From: Salvator merianae
Taxonomy: Eukaryota; Chordata; Lepidosauria; Squamata; Teiidae
Reading direction: 5' to 3'
Assembly (NCBI GenBank): GCA_003586115.2
Contig: QVOM02000073.1
Coordinates: 29,029,298-29,093,297, forward strand
DNA length: 64,000 nucleotides
Shown here: piece after piece, positions 13,043-24,544 of the stretch
Layout: every line of letters begins with the position of its first letter
Numbering within the stretch: position 1 is the stretch's first letter
Translations under genes and position numbers: made by a program
The notes under the pieces: model-generated
What the model was told of the DNA's origin: nothing
The model's database searches: none
Seen by the model: the letters and a program-made list of their open reading frames with translations, nothing else

Positions 13043-13400
13043 CTTATGAAGCTGAGAGGCAGGAAAGTTGGGACCCGGTGGGTCATTGGTCTATGGAATT
13101 TACTACCAGAAGGAGTGGCGACTGCCACTAACCTGGATAGCTTTAAGAAAGGTTGGACAGATTCATGGAGGACCAATGTTCTAGAATGGATGCCTAGATA
13201 CTGTCTCTGAGTTGGAGAAACAGGATACCTCTAAAGACCATTTGGAGGAAATTGAGAGCAGATGAAGGCTTTGTTCTCATCCTATGCTTGAGAATGCCCT
13301 GAAGCAATTGGTGAGCCACTGTATGACTGGGGACACTAAACTAGGTGGGCTGTGGCTTGATCTAGCAGCCTCCATGTCTATTTTAATGGCTGTATTCTGT
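13043..13400 (+). repeat. Retroposon 3' fragment (copy 1)
   Basis: The ordered motifs 'tggaatttactaccagaagg', 'gatagctttaagaaagg', 'gacagattcatggagg' and 'cttgatctagcagcc' resemble a common reptile interspersed retroposon, the same type as the inverted piece at 5866-6155. Non-coding. Confidence 0.5.
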
Positions 13401-13672
13401 TCCAAGTTAGGTTTTCCTATTTTATTGATGGCCCAATCACATCATAAAAAAAATCACAGCTTGTGATCTGATTTGTTAAGACTTTGATCCTGACTGTGAC
13501 TAGAGTTTTTTTTGGGGGGATATCCCTTTGCTGGGCAGAGTTTTGACCAATCATCCACATACCAATATGCCACCCCTTTTTTGCCATTTTCACATGATTT
13601 CTCTATAGGACCTTCCCCCCTAGGAGCAACCTCTGCCACTTTCTTTCAGTGGCTGTAGTTCAGCCTGCAGTG

Positions 13673-14190
13673 NNNNNNNNNNNNNNNNNNNNNNNNNNNN
13701 NNNNNNNNNNNNNNNNNNNNNNNNNNNNNNNNNNNNNNNNNNNNNNNNNNNNNNNNNNNNNNNNNNNNNNNNNNNNNNNNNNNNNNNNNNNNNNNNNNNN
13801 NNNNNNNNNNNNNNNNNNNNNNNNNNNNNNNNNNNNNNNNNNNNNNNNNNNNNNNNNNNNNNNNNNNNNNNNNNNNNNNNNNNNNNNNNNNNNNNNNNNN
13901 NNNNNNNNNNNNNNNNNNNNNNNNNNNNNNNNNNNNNNNNNNNNNNNNNNNNNNNNNNNNNNNNNNNNNNNNNNNNNNNNNNNNNNNNNNNNNNNNNNNN
14001 NNNNNNNNNNNNNNNNNNNNNNNNNNNNNNNNNNNNNNNNNNNNNNNNNNNNNNNNNNNNNNNNNNNNNNNNNNNNNNNNNNNNNNNNNNNNNNNNNNNN
14101 NNNNNNNNNNNNNNNNNNNNNNNNNNNNNNNNNNNNNNNNNNNNNNNNNNNNNNNNNNNNNNNNNNNNNNNNNNNNNNNNNNNNNNNNNN
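13673..14190. other. Assembly gap (518 N)
   Basis: An unbroken run of N. The sequences on both sides overlap in content (see the duplicated block), so the true gap may be absent or negative in length. Confidence 1.
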
Positions 14191-14419
14191 AAATCTCACA
14201 GAAAAGAAACTTCAGAAATAAAGACACAGACAAAGTACTTTTTGGCCAAAATGGACCAACACTCCTCTCATAGAGATAAGTGCGGTTGTTTACCGATCAA
14301 TTGTAGTTGTTTTATACACTCATTGCTCTCCATCCAATCAAACGTAACATTGAAAACATCCAGAAAAAAAGGTATAAGTTCCTGTCCTATCTAAGTTGAA
14401 TGATTGACCCAGACAATAA

Positions 14420-15708
14420 GGGCCTGTTCGCACTTTCCACGCTAATTAGCCCAGTCTAGTATGGAACAGACCCCATCGTGCAGACATTGAAAACAGACCC
14501 CAAGCTGGATAATGGCATTCGCCTGTGTGAACACCATTATCCAGCCTGATGCTCGCCACACAGCGGCCAGCAAGTGTCAGGTTGCTGTCATAGTGACCGG
14601 GAGGCCCGCACGGTGATGTCAGAGTGCGCATTTCTTTGTGCGGAAGACTGATGAGTCGTTCCCGTGAAGTAGAAAAATAAACTCTGTGAGTAGCAGAGTT
14701 GACTACAAAGCTCAGTCTTTATTGTTGCTTAGTTCCATAGTAAAAATAGCTAAGTAGGATAAAATACAGTTGCACTGCACATTATGGTAGCAGTATTAGA
14801 ATATCTTCAGTAAAGTAAAATCAGGAAACATGGTTACAAGAGTTGCATTCATTGTCATATAGTCACACATAATCATCAGCTCATAATGAATGAAAGAAGG
14901 AATGAATGAATATAGCATCCATCTATAAAGAACTCATACAGCATCACATCACTGTTATTGTAATACATTGTTGTTGGATAGATAAGCTCTCAAGCTAAGG
15001 TTCTCATGGATAGGAAATACTGTTATCTGTAACACAGTAGCCATAACAAATCTATGAAGCTGGATGTTGACCTACTTCAGTAACTTTCCATTCAGCATAA
15101 ACAAAATAACCATAGTACAGGAAACAGGAAATTGTTAAGACTAGAGAATACTGGCATTAGCTTATGGCTAATATAGAATCCATATTCTGACAGTCATCAC
15201 GCCGTGCCGCGTGGGCCTCCCGGTCACCTTGGCAGCAGCTTGACATTTTGTAGGCTGCTGCCGTGGTGACCGTCATTCGCGCCCACAATCAGGCACCAGA
15301 GCACCAGACGGGGCGCAGCGCCGCCTTGTCCAGCGTCCCTGGCCCGATCGCGGCGGCGTGGGGTCCATTGGAGCCTCGTACGGGCCCATTCGGGCCCGTG
15401 CAAAGTGCGGGACTCCATTGCCCATCATACATTGCATGATCACATGATCACGCAATGCATGATGGGCAGGCCGATTGCCCAAAAGATGGCCACCACCAGG
15501 TAAGTGCGGATGAATGCTTACCGGAACTGAACCCGATTGCAGTGGTGGGGATGCGGACTGCAAACTTCCTCACCACCGCTGGTTGGGTTCCAGTAAGCAT
15601 TGGGTGAGGGTGGGGGAATTTCGGGTGAGCTTGGGCCGGACACAAATGCGGATCCTCCGTACTAGCGTCCGTCCCGAAGCTCACCTTTCCCCGAGTGCGA
15701 ACAGGTTC
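14420..15708. mobile_element. GGGCC-ended DNA element, copy 2, interrupted by an LTR
   Basis: The counterpart of 10296-11040, with the same ends and TAA flanks (14417-14419, 15709-15711). The inner arms of both subterminal palindromes are shortened relative to copy 1, and a separate insertion splits it at 14617-15192. Confidence 0.75.
14617..15192 (-). mobile_element. Probable solo LTR (576 bp)
   Basis: This segment is absent from the otherwise identical copy 1, so it is a clean insertion. Its ends are TGTCAGA and TCTGACA, the TG...CA arrangement of an LTR. Read on the minus strand, an AATAAAG polyadenylation signal (near 14718) lies before a 100-bp 3' part, as in a gypsy or retrovirus-like LTR. 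The flanks are GTGA at the left and GTCA at the right. The target duplication is therefore imperfect, or the true left boundary is at GTCA (14618-14621). There are no internal genes. The superfamily is inference. Confidence 0.65.
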
Positions 15709-15987
15709 TAAGATCCCATATGTTATTCGGTTAAGTGTCAAACTAAAAACAATGCAACATGAAAACTAGCATATTCCGGTACATTTTGTAGTAACAACAG
15801 ATAGTTTACATTTTTTTTAGTCCCTGAGAAGGTTGCTTTACCTGCTATTGCTTTTTATCTTTTAAAGACAGGAAAACTTCACACAGCATTTGCTTTTACT
15901 AAAGCAGGCCAATATTTTGTGTAATTGTGTAATTTGTGTAATTAATGAAATTAATATTGATCTATTTTCTTCATTATATGTCTTGAT

Positions 15988-16305
15988 CATAATTTAATGC
16001 CTTCACTGGTATCCATCCCCTGATCTTTGCCATAACAGTGGCCAGGAAGCATCCGGCTGCTACCATGGCAACCAGCAGTGCTGCAGAGTGTACAGGCACA
16101 TGCAGGAAGCGGGTGTGAATGCACTTGATCGGGAGCAGGGTAGCTGCTTCTGGTCAAGCTGTGGAGCACAATTTAGTTTTCCACAGCTAGCCATGATCAG
16201 GAGCAGCCTTAGGCTGCTCCTGGTCATGCAGGCCTGCACAAAATGTGGAGACACTTTACTAGTGAGACTCCCTGACACTCACTAGCTTAAAGTCTGAAAA
16301 GGCCC
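15988..16305. mobile_element. Short GGGCC-family DNA element (copy 2)
   Basis: The duplicate of 11320-11637, with the same right end 'aaagtctgaaaaggccc' and inverted 'ctagtgag' motifs. Confidence 0.5.
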
Positions 16306-17400
16306 TTATATCCCTTCAGAACAAATTACTGCTTCTCTTCAATAGCACCAGTTTTAGCTTGTTAGATCTGATTCATGTTAATAAGTATTTAGATAACTTA
16401 CTTTTACATCCTGCCACAGTTCATAATATGCTTATGTTAAGCTTTGTTCTTCTTGTTTAAACACAAAAAATAATGTTATGTAATATTTTATTGTAAAGTG
16501 TTAACATTTTTAATAAAATTATTACATAAAACAACAACAACAAACTGTTCTGACCTCACACTAATCTGTTGTTTCTTTCGTTTTTCACTGCAAGGGACAG
16601 AAAACATTATGAGGTCAGGATAGCAGTTAAGTTCTGAGTAGGAAAGGGAGCACAAGATATGGAAGGATTGTTTTGCCCCAGACGTTCTTGCCCTAAAACG
16701 GCTAGTTTAACTTTATAATATTATTTTAAAGCAGATGCTTGTAAATATAGTTAGGTAGTTAATTCCATATAGCCTGCATTTGTGGAAATGTGCAATAGGA
16801 CCTATATTAGTTTGCTCTTGGAGTTGATAAAATCTGACTCACAGTGTGAATTTACTTGCCCATAGTATGTGGGCATATTTTGAGGCAATTTTCCATTTCC
16901 CTAGCAATGCTTATTTCTGCTTATAAATTAAATTGAAAATAATTCAAATCCTAGATTCCTATTTCTGAGCTGGCATAGCCTATATTCCCCAGATTAGTGG
17001 CAGTAAAATGTAACTGTTCTCAGCTGTTGGGTATAACATACTTACTCATTTCTAAGATTAATTTAACCCTATTACTCCCTACTAAAGACAATGAATTACA
17101 TGAATCTAAAAAGTAGTCTACTTTGTATAGACAATAAACATTAACGTGGCTGATGATTTCTTTGAATGAGGCCTGGTTTGCTTGGGGAGAAGAAACAGAC
17201 ACTCTAACATACAGCTACAAATGATGGCCACAATACCATGACAACATCTGCTTTGCTAGAGAAAGTTACATTTCTACATTTTTGTTTGTTTAAAAAGAGA
17301 ATGGAGATAGTTCAGCATCATTTTGCATTTTCCAGGACACACTTGTACAGGAAATACTTCACTGATTTCAATTTAGAGACATCAGCACAGAAAAGAAAAG

Positions 17401-17530
17401 GAGGAGGAGGAGGAGGAGGAGGAGGAGGAGGAGGAGGAGGAAAAAGAAGAAGAAGAAGAAGAAGAAGAAGAAGAAGAAGAAGAAGGAGAAGAAGGAGAAG
17501 AAGGAGAAGAAGAAGAAGAAGAAGAAGGAG
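17401..17530. repeat. (GGA)n-(GAA)n microsatellite, copy 2
   Basis: The counterpart of 12721-12851, with a longer GGA part and a different GAA/GGAGAA pattern. This is the expected fast-changing difference between copies. Confidence 0.95.
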
Positions 17531-17720
17531 AATTTAACAAATTAATTTTTAAATCATACAAAGGTACTTATTTATTAAAGGCATGCCATTCACAATCACC
17601 TCAGCAACCTCAGTCTTCCTTATTCCTCCTACTTGTCTCCCTATCTACATTTTTTTTTTTCAAATTGAGGGGAACACTGTAAGTACAAGAATATACTCAC
17701 ACAACTCTAGAACCAGGAGT

Positions 17721-18062
17721 AACTCTTATGAAGCTGAGAGGCAGGAAAGTTGGGACCCGGTGGGTCATTGGTCTATGGAATTTACTACCAGAAGGAGTGG
17801 CGACTGCCACTAACCTGGATAGCTTTAAGAAAGGTTGGACAGATTCATGGAGGACCAATGTTCTAGAATGGATGCCTAGATACTGTCTCTGAGTTGGAGA
17901 AACAGGATACCTCTAAAGACCATTTGGAGGAAATTGAGAGCAGATGAAGGCTTTGTTCTCATCCTATGCTTGAGAATGCCCTGAAGCAATTGGTGAGCCA
18001 CTGTATGACTGGGGACACTAAACTAGGTGGGCTGTGGCTTGATCTAGCAGCCTCCATGTATA
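17721..18062 (+). repeat. Retroposon 3' fragment (copy 2)
   Basis: The duplicate of 13043-13400. Confidence 0.5.
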
Positions 18063-18354
18063 TTTTAATGGCTGTATTCTGTTCCAAGTTAGGTTTTCCT
18101 ATTTTATTGATGGCCCAATCACATCATAAAAAAAATCACAGCTTGTGATCTGATTTGTTAAGACTTTGATCCTGACTGTGACTAGAGTGTTTTTGGGGGG
18201 GATATCCCTTTGCTGGGCAGAGTTTTGACCAATCATCCACATACCAATATGCCACCCCTTTTTTGCCATTTTCACATGATTTCTCTATAGGACCTTCCCC
18301 CCTAGGAGCAACCTCTGCCACTTTCTTTCAGTGGCTGTAGTTCAGCCTGCAGTG

Positions 18355-18702
18355 ATCAGGCTGCCCCAATCAGGCCAGGTGGGCCTGATCGGGGCACTGC
18401 AAGCTTGATTGGGAAGGCACCGATCACGCTATGGGGAGGGGCCCTGTGCATAGGTGTGATCTGGGTCATGCCTGTGCACTGCGCGGGCCTCCCAGTCACC
18501 ATGGCAGCAGCCAGATGCTTGCTGGCCACTGTCATGGTGAGGATCAGGTATGGCTACTGGTGTTCGCACCTGCAAATGCCAGTAGCTGGCTTAAGGTAAG
18601 TTTTTAGGCCCCATAGTGCAGACAGTGTCTGCATGATGGAGTCTATTCCACCCTAGAATGGACTAATTAGCCCATTCTAGCGTGGGAAGTGCAAACAGGC
18701 CC
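18355..18702. mobile_element. GC-rich GGGCC-family DNA element (right part)
   Basis: The right end is 'gaagtgcaaacaggccc', preceded by the TAATTA-centred palindrome (near 18663) and a 'cagacagtgtctgca' palindrome (near 18617). These are the same order of motifs, mirrored, as the left end of 10296. No left end was found before the junction with the duplicated block, so the element is 5' incomplete or begins near 18330. Confidence 0.6.
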
Positions 18703-19119
18703 AATGTTTCCAGTCTTGTGCTTGGGTGAGTGGGAATCTGCTGCTTTCCTCCATCTGAGTGCTGCTTCTATGACCATGGCCTTCCTCTGCTTTTCAGTGC
18801 TTTTATTTTGTTCTTCTGCTATATACTTAAATTGACCTTTTAAAAGTATCTTTAAACATTTCTTTTCCTGGAAGTTAAAAGCTATAGTTCTTTTATTGGA
18901 TAGTTTTGTGCTGTTATGTTGAAGAAGTTAAAGGATCATCGCACCTTTGGAAGTCTTTTGGTTGGCTTTTTATCTTAGTGGGTTTTTGATTGTTTTGTTT
19001 TCCCCCCATTATTGTACTTAGTGTATTGTTTATGGTTTCATGACAGCCTTGGCTTGTTTTCTTGGCCAGGGCCCAGTTCTACTTAGCTGCATCCTTGTTT
19101 TATGTCTTTGAATCATAGT
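18703..19119. other. Unique intergenic DNA
   Basis: T-rich unique sequence; nothing recognised. Confidence 0.5.
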
Positions 19120-21233
19120 GGGCCTATTCACACTTGACGGTAGCAAGCGTTGAGAATGCTTACTATCCAAGTGCACTCACACCACAAGACAGCCAAAGCA
19201 ACCAGCATTGGGCTTCATCCCCTCATGATCTCTACCACCACTGGTGCAGCAATTAGCTGTCTGCAGCCTTACCTGAAGCTTAAAGTGAGCTTCAGATGAA
19301 GTTTCATTTGCACTTACCTGTATCACTGTAGCAGCCATCCTGCATGCAATGTGCCCATAATGCATGTATGATCACACAATCATGCATGTGTGATGGGGTA
19401 GTCAGGCCCAACTGGTGTACACTTGATGGTCACTGTGGCAGCAACCAGAAAGCATCCAGTGCAAGCACGACTAGTCGATTGCCCCATGCAATGGGCCAAT
19501 GGTGGCAGCACTATTGGGCCTACAGTATGAGGCTGTGCGATGCCTCAATCAGGCATCACTGCCACAGTGACCATCATGTGTGCACCTGACTGGAGCATCG
19601 CAGGCCTAATTCAGGCATCTTGCAAGCCTAACTGGGCCCGCACAATGGGGCAGGCCCAATTGCCCCATTGTGCATGTACGCGTTTGCACGTGGCGATACT
19701 CTTGATCATCATGGCAGTGTCTGGAAGCTTGTTAGATGCTGCTGTGGTGAGGACTGGGAACAACTACAGCCATTTGCAGCAGTACATAGCTTCAGGATGT
19801 GTTGTCAGCCACACACTGCGGTCAGTGTCATCACTGATTAGTCTGTGCTAACATGGTAAGTACGAAAACAGCCAAAGTTACAAAAGCCACTTGAGTCATC
19901 AAGTGACCTCATCCACTGCCGATCGTTACTACCGCCAGACAAGAAAAAAGGTGTCCGAATCCTCATCTGAAGCTCAAAGTGAGCTTCAGGTGAGGATTTG
20001 TTTGCACCTTCCTTGTCGAAGATGGTGGTGGCTATCTTCCGGGTGATCAGTCCACCCATCATGTATGCATGATCTTGCGATCATGCAATGCATGATGGGC
20101 AACGGGACCTACCCCTAATTAGCCCATTCTAGCGTGGAACAGACCCCATTGTACAGACACTGTCTGCACTATGTGGCCTGAAAATCTGCCTTAGGCTGGA
20201 TAATGGCGTTTCGGTGCCCAATCATGGGCGCAAAGGGTGGTCACCGCGGCAGCGGCCTACAAGCATCAGGCCATTGCCATAGCAACCGGGAGACCCGTGC
20301 AGTGTGCACGGCGATGACAGGATTGTGCAGGCTCACTGGACCTCCCCCCCTGTAGTGGGATCAGGCCTTCCCGATTGGGCCTGCAGCGCCACAATTGGGC
20401 CTACGATGCCGGATGCGGATGTGCTGTGCCCCATCTCGCGTTTTGATGCCCGATTGCGGGCATGAAGGGCGGTCACCGTGGAAGCGGCCTACAAGCATCA
20501 GGCCACTGTCATGGCAACCGGGAGGCCTGCACAGTGCATATGGTGATGATGCAATCATGCGTGCACACTGGGCCTCCCCCCCTGAAAGCGGGATCAGGCA
20601 TTCCCGATAGGGCCCGCGATGCTGCAATCGGGCCCGCCCAGCCCAATCGGGATGGCTTGATCACCCCAATGAGGCCAGGTGCACCCGATCGGGGAGGCGC
20701 AGGCCCAATCGGGAAGACCCGATCCTGCTAAGGGGGGGAAGAGGCCCAGTGCACATGCGTGATCGCATCATCACTGTGTGTACTGTGCGGGCCTCCTGGT
20801 CGCCATGGCAGTGGCCTGATGTTTGTAGGCCGCTACCGCGGCAACTGCTGTTTGTGCCCATGATTGGGCACCAAAATGACTGACAGGGTGCAGTGCGGCC
20901 CCATCTGGCATCCCAGACCTGATCATGGTAGCATGGGAACGACTGGGGCCTCGTGCGGGCCCATTCAGGCCCGTGGGAAGGGGTAGGCCCCATTGTCCAC
21001 CCTGCATGTGCGTGGAGAGGCTGTGATTGCCATGTCAGCAGCTGGTCGCTTGCCGGCTGCTGTCATGGTGAGCATCAGGCATGGGTAATGGCATTCACAC
21101 TCATGAATGCCATTATCCAACCTCAGGTATGGTTTCAGGCCCCATTGTGCAGACACCGTCTGCACAATGGGGTTTGTTCCACGCTAGAATAGGCTAATTA
21201 GCCCATTCTAGTGTGGAAAGTGCGAACAGGCCC
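19120..21233. mobile_element. 2.1-kb composite GC-rich foldback DNA element
   Basis: The outer ends GGGCCTATTCACACTT and AAGTGCGAACAGGCCC are inverted. The interior contains several related 200-250 bp modules. A module with 'gcagcggcctacaagcatca' occurs at about 20250 and again at about 20480, and its inverted relative occurs at about 20800-20880. Subterminal palindromes, one with TAATTA at its centre, lie near 21195. A further 'attagcccattctagcgtgg' scar near 20117 suggests nested or merged insertions. No transposase is encoded. No target duplication is clear (AGT versus AGA). Confidence 0.7.
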
Positions 21234-22690
21234 AGAGACAGCGATTGTCTATATATGTATCAGATATCTGCTGATGAAACTTCAAAAAACAATCATATAT
21301 GAGGAGAAAACTCAGCAGTACAAGCAGTTCAGAGTTCTCAGTTTATGGAGTGTTTTCCATCCAGTAATGTGACAGATAAGAACTGTATAGTGTTCTTGCA
21401 TATAATGGTTACTGACAAAATAACTATCAATCATATTTTTCAATTGAAAGTTACTATAGTATTATGGCAGTATTTTATTTTGTTTTTCTGGGGATTTTTA
21501 AATAACAGATACAGAGTAGAGGAACACTTTCAAGATCCCAAATGAATGTCAAGGGTTCACGTCTGGAGGAATTAATGTCTACTTGCTAACAAAACCAGTT
21601 AAATTTAAATAATCAGCTAAGTGGCTTGTTTTAAAAGATGAATGGTATGCTGAAGCATATTTATATGGAAAGGATTTGCTGTGTTCAGTTGTGCATGCTC
21701 ACTGGTACTTATGCAGAGGCATTGGACATCAGCTGCTCAAAATTACCTGAACTGGAGCTGTGCTATTTTGGTGTTCTCTAAGCATTCAGTACATGATAAT
21801 TTAAGAATCGTTCATAGGGTAAAGTTGAACATGTCCATTAATTTGTGGTGCTACTGGCTGTAAATAGTATGTGATTCCTAGATGATGTTTTCCAATTATC
21901 TCTAATTTGAAGAAAGTGAAACCCTTTGCTTCATAACAAATTAGTGTTTGTGAAAGTTTGGCATGCCTGCCTGTCAATTAAGATTTTCACAGTGAATTAC
22001 ACCAAACTACATTGTGCCTGTGGGTACTGCACTGTTGTCTTCATTTCTTGATAGCTTTGTCCTATCTCTTTTATAATTCTAGTGAAAGGAAACAATGAAG
22101 CAAACTTGCAGAAAAGCTGCAATACTGGATGGATACCTCTATATTTAGTCATGGGCGCATAGTCCCTTCCCCCACCCTAATTTTATGAAACAAGTGTATA
22201 GCATAAATATTAAAGCATGGTGTTTGATGATTGCAATTGTAAAGAGTACAGTATAGCAAATCATCTGCAATAGTAATGGTAGATTTTATCATCTCTTAAA
22301 TTAGATCAACAGTATTAACAACATTTCAGAATAATCAGAACCATCAGAATCATCAACAATATTCTATACATTAGCTGATTTGAAATAGAACAGGAAATTT
22401 TGGAAACATTAAGAAACTCTCCTCTGTTTGATTTTTTTTTCCTGATGGTTCTGCCTAGATAATAATCCTGCCTTTAAAAAAGAAAAAGATCTTGTTACTG
22501 CTTCTATTTCCTGATATCTCTTTATACTGTGTTGCTCATTTCTGCTACTAGTTGAATGTTGAACCTTATCTCAACACCGATGTCACAATAAAAACACTGT
22601 ATTTCTCATAAAAGATGCAGCAGTGTATGAGATGCACCTATAATTTGAAAAGAAATGTTTAGGAAAAATAAAGTTGTCTCTGTATTTTAT
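21234..22690. other. Unique AT-rich intergenic DNA
   Basis: No gene or repeat recognised. Short frames (21345-21545, 21681-21863) lack motifs. Confidence 0.55.
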
Positions 22691-22691
22691 A

Positions 22692-22955
22692 CTTTGAATA
22701 AGGAGAAGAAGAAGAGATGAAGAGTAATTTTTTATACCTCACTTTTCTCACCTGAAAGGACTCAAAGCAGCTGACAAACCTTCTGTTCTTCTCCCCACAA
22801 CAGACACCCTGTGAGGTATTTCGGGTTGTGAGAACTCAGAACAGAGCTGTGACGAGCCCAAGGTCACCCAGCTGGCTTCATGCAGAGTGCAGACTCAAAC
22901 CAGGAGAAATCCAGATAAGAGTCTGACATGCTAACCACAAGGCCAAACTGGTTCA
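22692..22955 (-). repeat. MIR-like tRNA-derived SINE with L2-type tail
   Basis: Read on the minus strand, it has a tRNA-like head with a box A-like 'tggttagcatg' (about 22928-22938) and a box B-like GGTTTGAGTC (22892-22901). A CORE/MIR-like middle follows, 'gctgggtgaccttgggctcg' (about 22853-22872). The 3' part has 'gctttgagtcc' and a 'gaggtataaa' motif before a GAA/CTT-rich tail. This order is typical of SINEs mobilised by L2-type LINEs. It is near full length and non-coding. Confidence 0.75.
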
Positions 22956-22979
22956 CAAAGGTATATCTCTTTCTCGGTT

Positions 22980-23005
22980 TGTCTGTCTGTCTGTCTGTCT
23001 ATCTA
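22980..23005. repeat. (TGTC)n/(TATC)n microsatellite
   Basis: Several tgtc units followed by tatc units. Confidence 0.9.
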
Positions 23006-23056
23006 TTTTAAATAAACTAGTCCTGGGATTATATGCCAAATTGATACCGTGGAATG

Positions 23057-23452
23057 TGTTGCAGCCAGCAGATAGCAGTAACACAGAGAAGAAATCTAAA
23101 TAACTAGCATTTCCAATATTCCACAGACAAAGCTTTGTAATATAGGAATCACACTTACATCAAGAGCATGTAAAAGGCAACTGTGATTTATTCCAATACA
23201 GCATGCAGGTACGAACAGCAATCCTTCACCATCATACCCCAACAACAACTAACCAAACAAGCAGTCTTATATACATATATACATCCAATCATTGCTGTTG
23301 GATAATTTAGGTCAACTAATAACTTAATTGGTCTTGACCTTTTCAGCACCTGGATATTCTCATTATGTAAGCATGTCTTTGCAGTTCTTCCTTTTTGCAA
23401 ACCTTAAAGTGCCTTGTGTTCAAGACATTAAATCTTGTTTCACATATCAACA
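23057..23452 (-). repeat. Copia 3' LTR (396 bp)
   Basis: The minus strand begins TGTTGATATGTG and ends GGCTGCAACA, giving the TG...CA ends of an LTR with a short inverted repeat (TGTTG/CAACA). It matches the other LTR apart from about 12 single-base differences counted by eye. Confidence 0.95.
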
Positions 23453-23461
23453 TCCCTCCTT
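23453..23461 (-). promoter_or_regulatory. Polypurine tract of the copia element
   Basis: The minus strand reads AAGGAGGGA immediately before the 3' LTR. This is the position and composition needed to prime plus-strand DNA synthesis. Confidence 0.8.
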
Positions 23462-23486
23462 AATGTCTTGACACAATACTACATAT

Positions 23487-23972
23487 TTACATTGACAATA
23501 ACTTCAGACATTTTTCATATTTATATTGTACCAATGGTTTGGTAAACATATCAGCACAGTTTTCTTCTGATGGTATATATTCCAATCCAATTTCTCCATC
23601 AGTAATTAGTTTTCTTACATTGTTATACCTTGCCCAAACATATTTGATTCTGGACTTTAGATTATCTGTTTTTGCCATTTCAATACATACTTGTGAGTCT
23701 ACATACACAATTGTGTTATTGTTGTAGTATTCATTGAACTCAGTTAACAATTATTTTACCCATTGCAATTCATTGCATACTTATGATAGCGCACAGAATT
23801 CTGCATGTGATGTGGAAGTTGCTGCTAGGCTCTGCTTACTGGATCTCCATATAATGGGGCAATTGGCATATTTAACTATATATCCAGTGCACGATTTGTT
23901 GTGCTCACACTCTCCAAATGAACTATCTGCATAACTGACTAAATGTTTGCTATCATCTGGGGGAAATCTCAA
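23487..23972 (-). pseudogene. Copia RNase H domain remnant
   Basis: There are two frames. The upstream one (23781-23972) has SYADSSFGECEHNKSCTGYI and 'QSLAATSTSHAEFCAL', matching the copia RNase H motifs (a first acidic 'YADxxFG', then 'STxxAEF'). The downstream one (23487-23750) has 'IVYVDSQVCIEMA', 'HxR'-like 'SRIKYVWARYNNVRKLI' and 'ENCADMFTKPL', matching the end of copia Pol. A frameshift or stop separates them near 23755-23780. It would have degraded the RNA of RNA:DNA hybrids during reverse transcription. Not functional. Confidence 0.9.
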
Positions 23973-24023
23973 TATTTTGTCTTGCGTACCTTTGAGGTAG
24001 CGTAAGATACGTTTTGCTGCTTG

Positions 24024-24467
24024 TCAATCTATATGTGTTAGCTCTTGTACCCTTCTAGCTAGCACATTGGTAGCGTATGATATATCTGGGCGTGTCCATG
24101 TTGCCAAATATATTAACATATCTACGATTGATCTATATAGGGTACCATCTTCAAATTTTTCACCTCTTTCCATTTTCAAGAAATTGGGAACCATTGGTGT
24201 GCTTACTGCCTTAGCATCTGTCATATTAGCCTTTTCTAGTAATCTTATTATTTTTCCTTTTTGGCTTAGCTCTAGCCCCTCGTCAGATTTAGAGATTTCA
24301 ATTCCTAAATATTTGGTGGCCTGTCCTAGGTCTTTTACTTTGAAACTTTTGCTTAGGCATGTATAGACACCATTGATCGCTTCATTTGTACCAATTACAA
24401 GAATGTCATCAACATAAATGATTACAAACATTTGTTTTTCCCCTTTACCTTTTATTTGCATCTGCAT
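24024..24467 (-). pseudogene. Copia reverse transcriptase, C-terminal half
   Basis: The YVDDILVIG active-site motif (residues 19-27 of the frame) carries the two catalytic aspartates of the polymerase. Downstream are KVKDLGQATKYLGIEI, KAVSTPMV and WTRPDISYATNVLAR, all in the copia order before RNase H. The frame ends near 24024 at an in-frame stop before the RNase H part. A break near 24470-24545 separates it from the N-terminal half. Confidence 0.95.
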
Positions 24468-24544
24468 TATTGTGTGTAAATTTCATTTCAGTTAGTTTGG
24501 CATCTAAGCATTTATACCAATTCCTGGCAGATTGTTTTAAAACC

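Larger units (their letters stand above)
10067..13672. repeat. Duplicated 3.6-kb block, copy 1
   Basis: This block is nearly identical to 14191-18354, in the same order and orientation. It starts in unique sequence at 'aaatctcacagaaaag' and runs up to the N gap at 'cagcctgcagtg'. Copy 2 starts at the first base after the gap with the same text and continues beyond 'cagcctgcagtg' into new sequence. This is the pattern expected when two overlapping contigs are placed head to tail. Confidence 0.95.
14191..18354. repeat. Duplicated block, copy 2
   Basis: Copy 2 matches copy 1 (10067-13672) base for base over long stretches. Differences seen by eye are a 576-bp LTR-like insertion at 14617-15192, loss of about 10 and 20 bases in the two subterminal palindromes of the GGGCC element near 14443 and 14488, a 10-bp insertion near 16495, different GGA/GAA array lengths, and scattered single-base changes. 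This level of difference is what two alleles might show. Confidence 0.95.

Noticed and set aside
13646..14233. Frames of 179-195 residues across the gap
   Set aside because: They consist of unknown bases.
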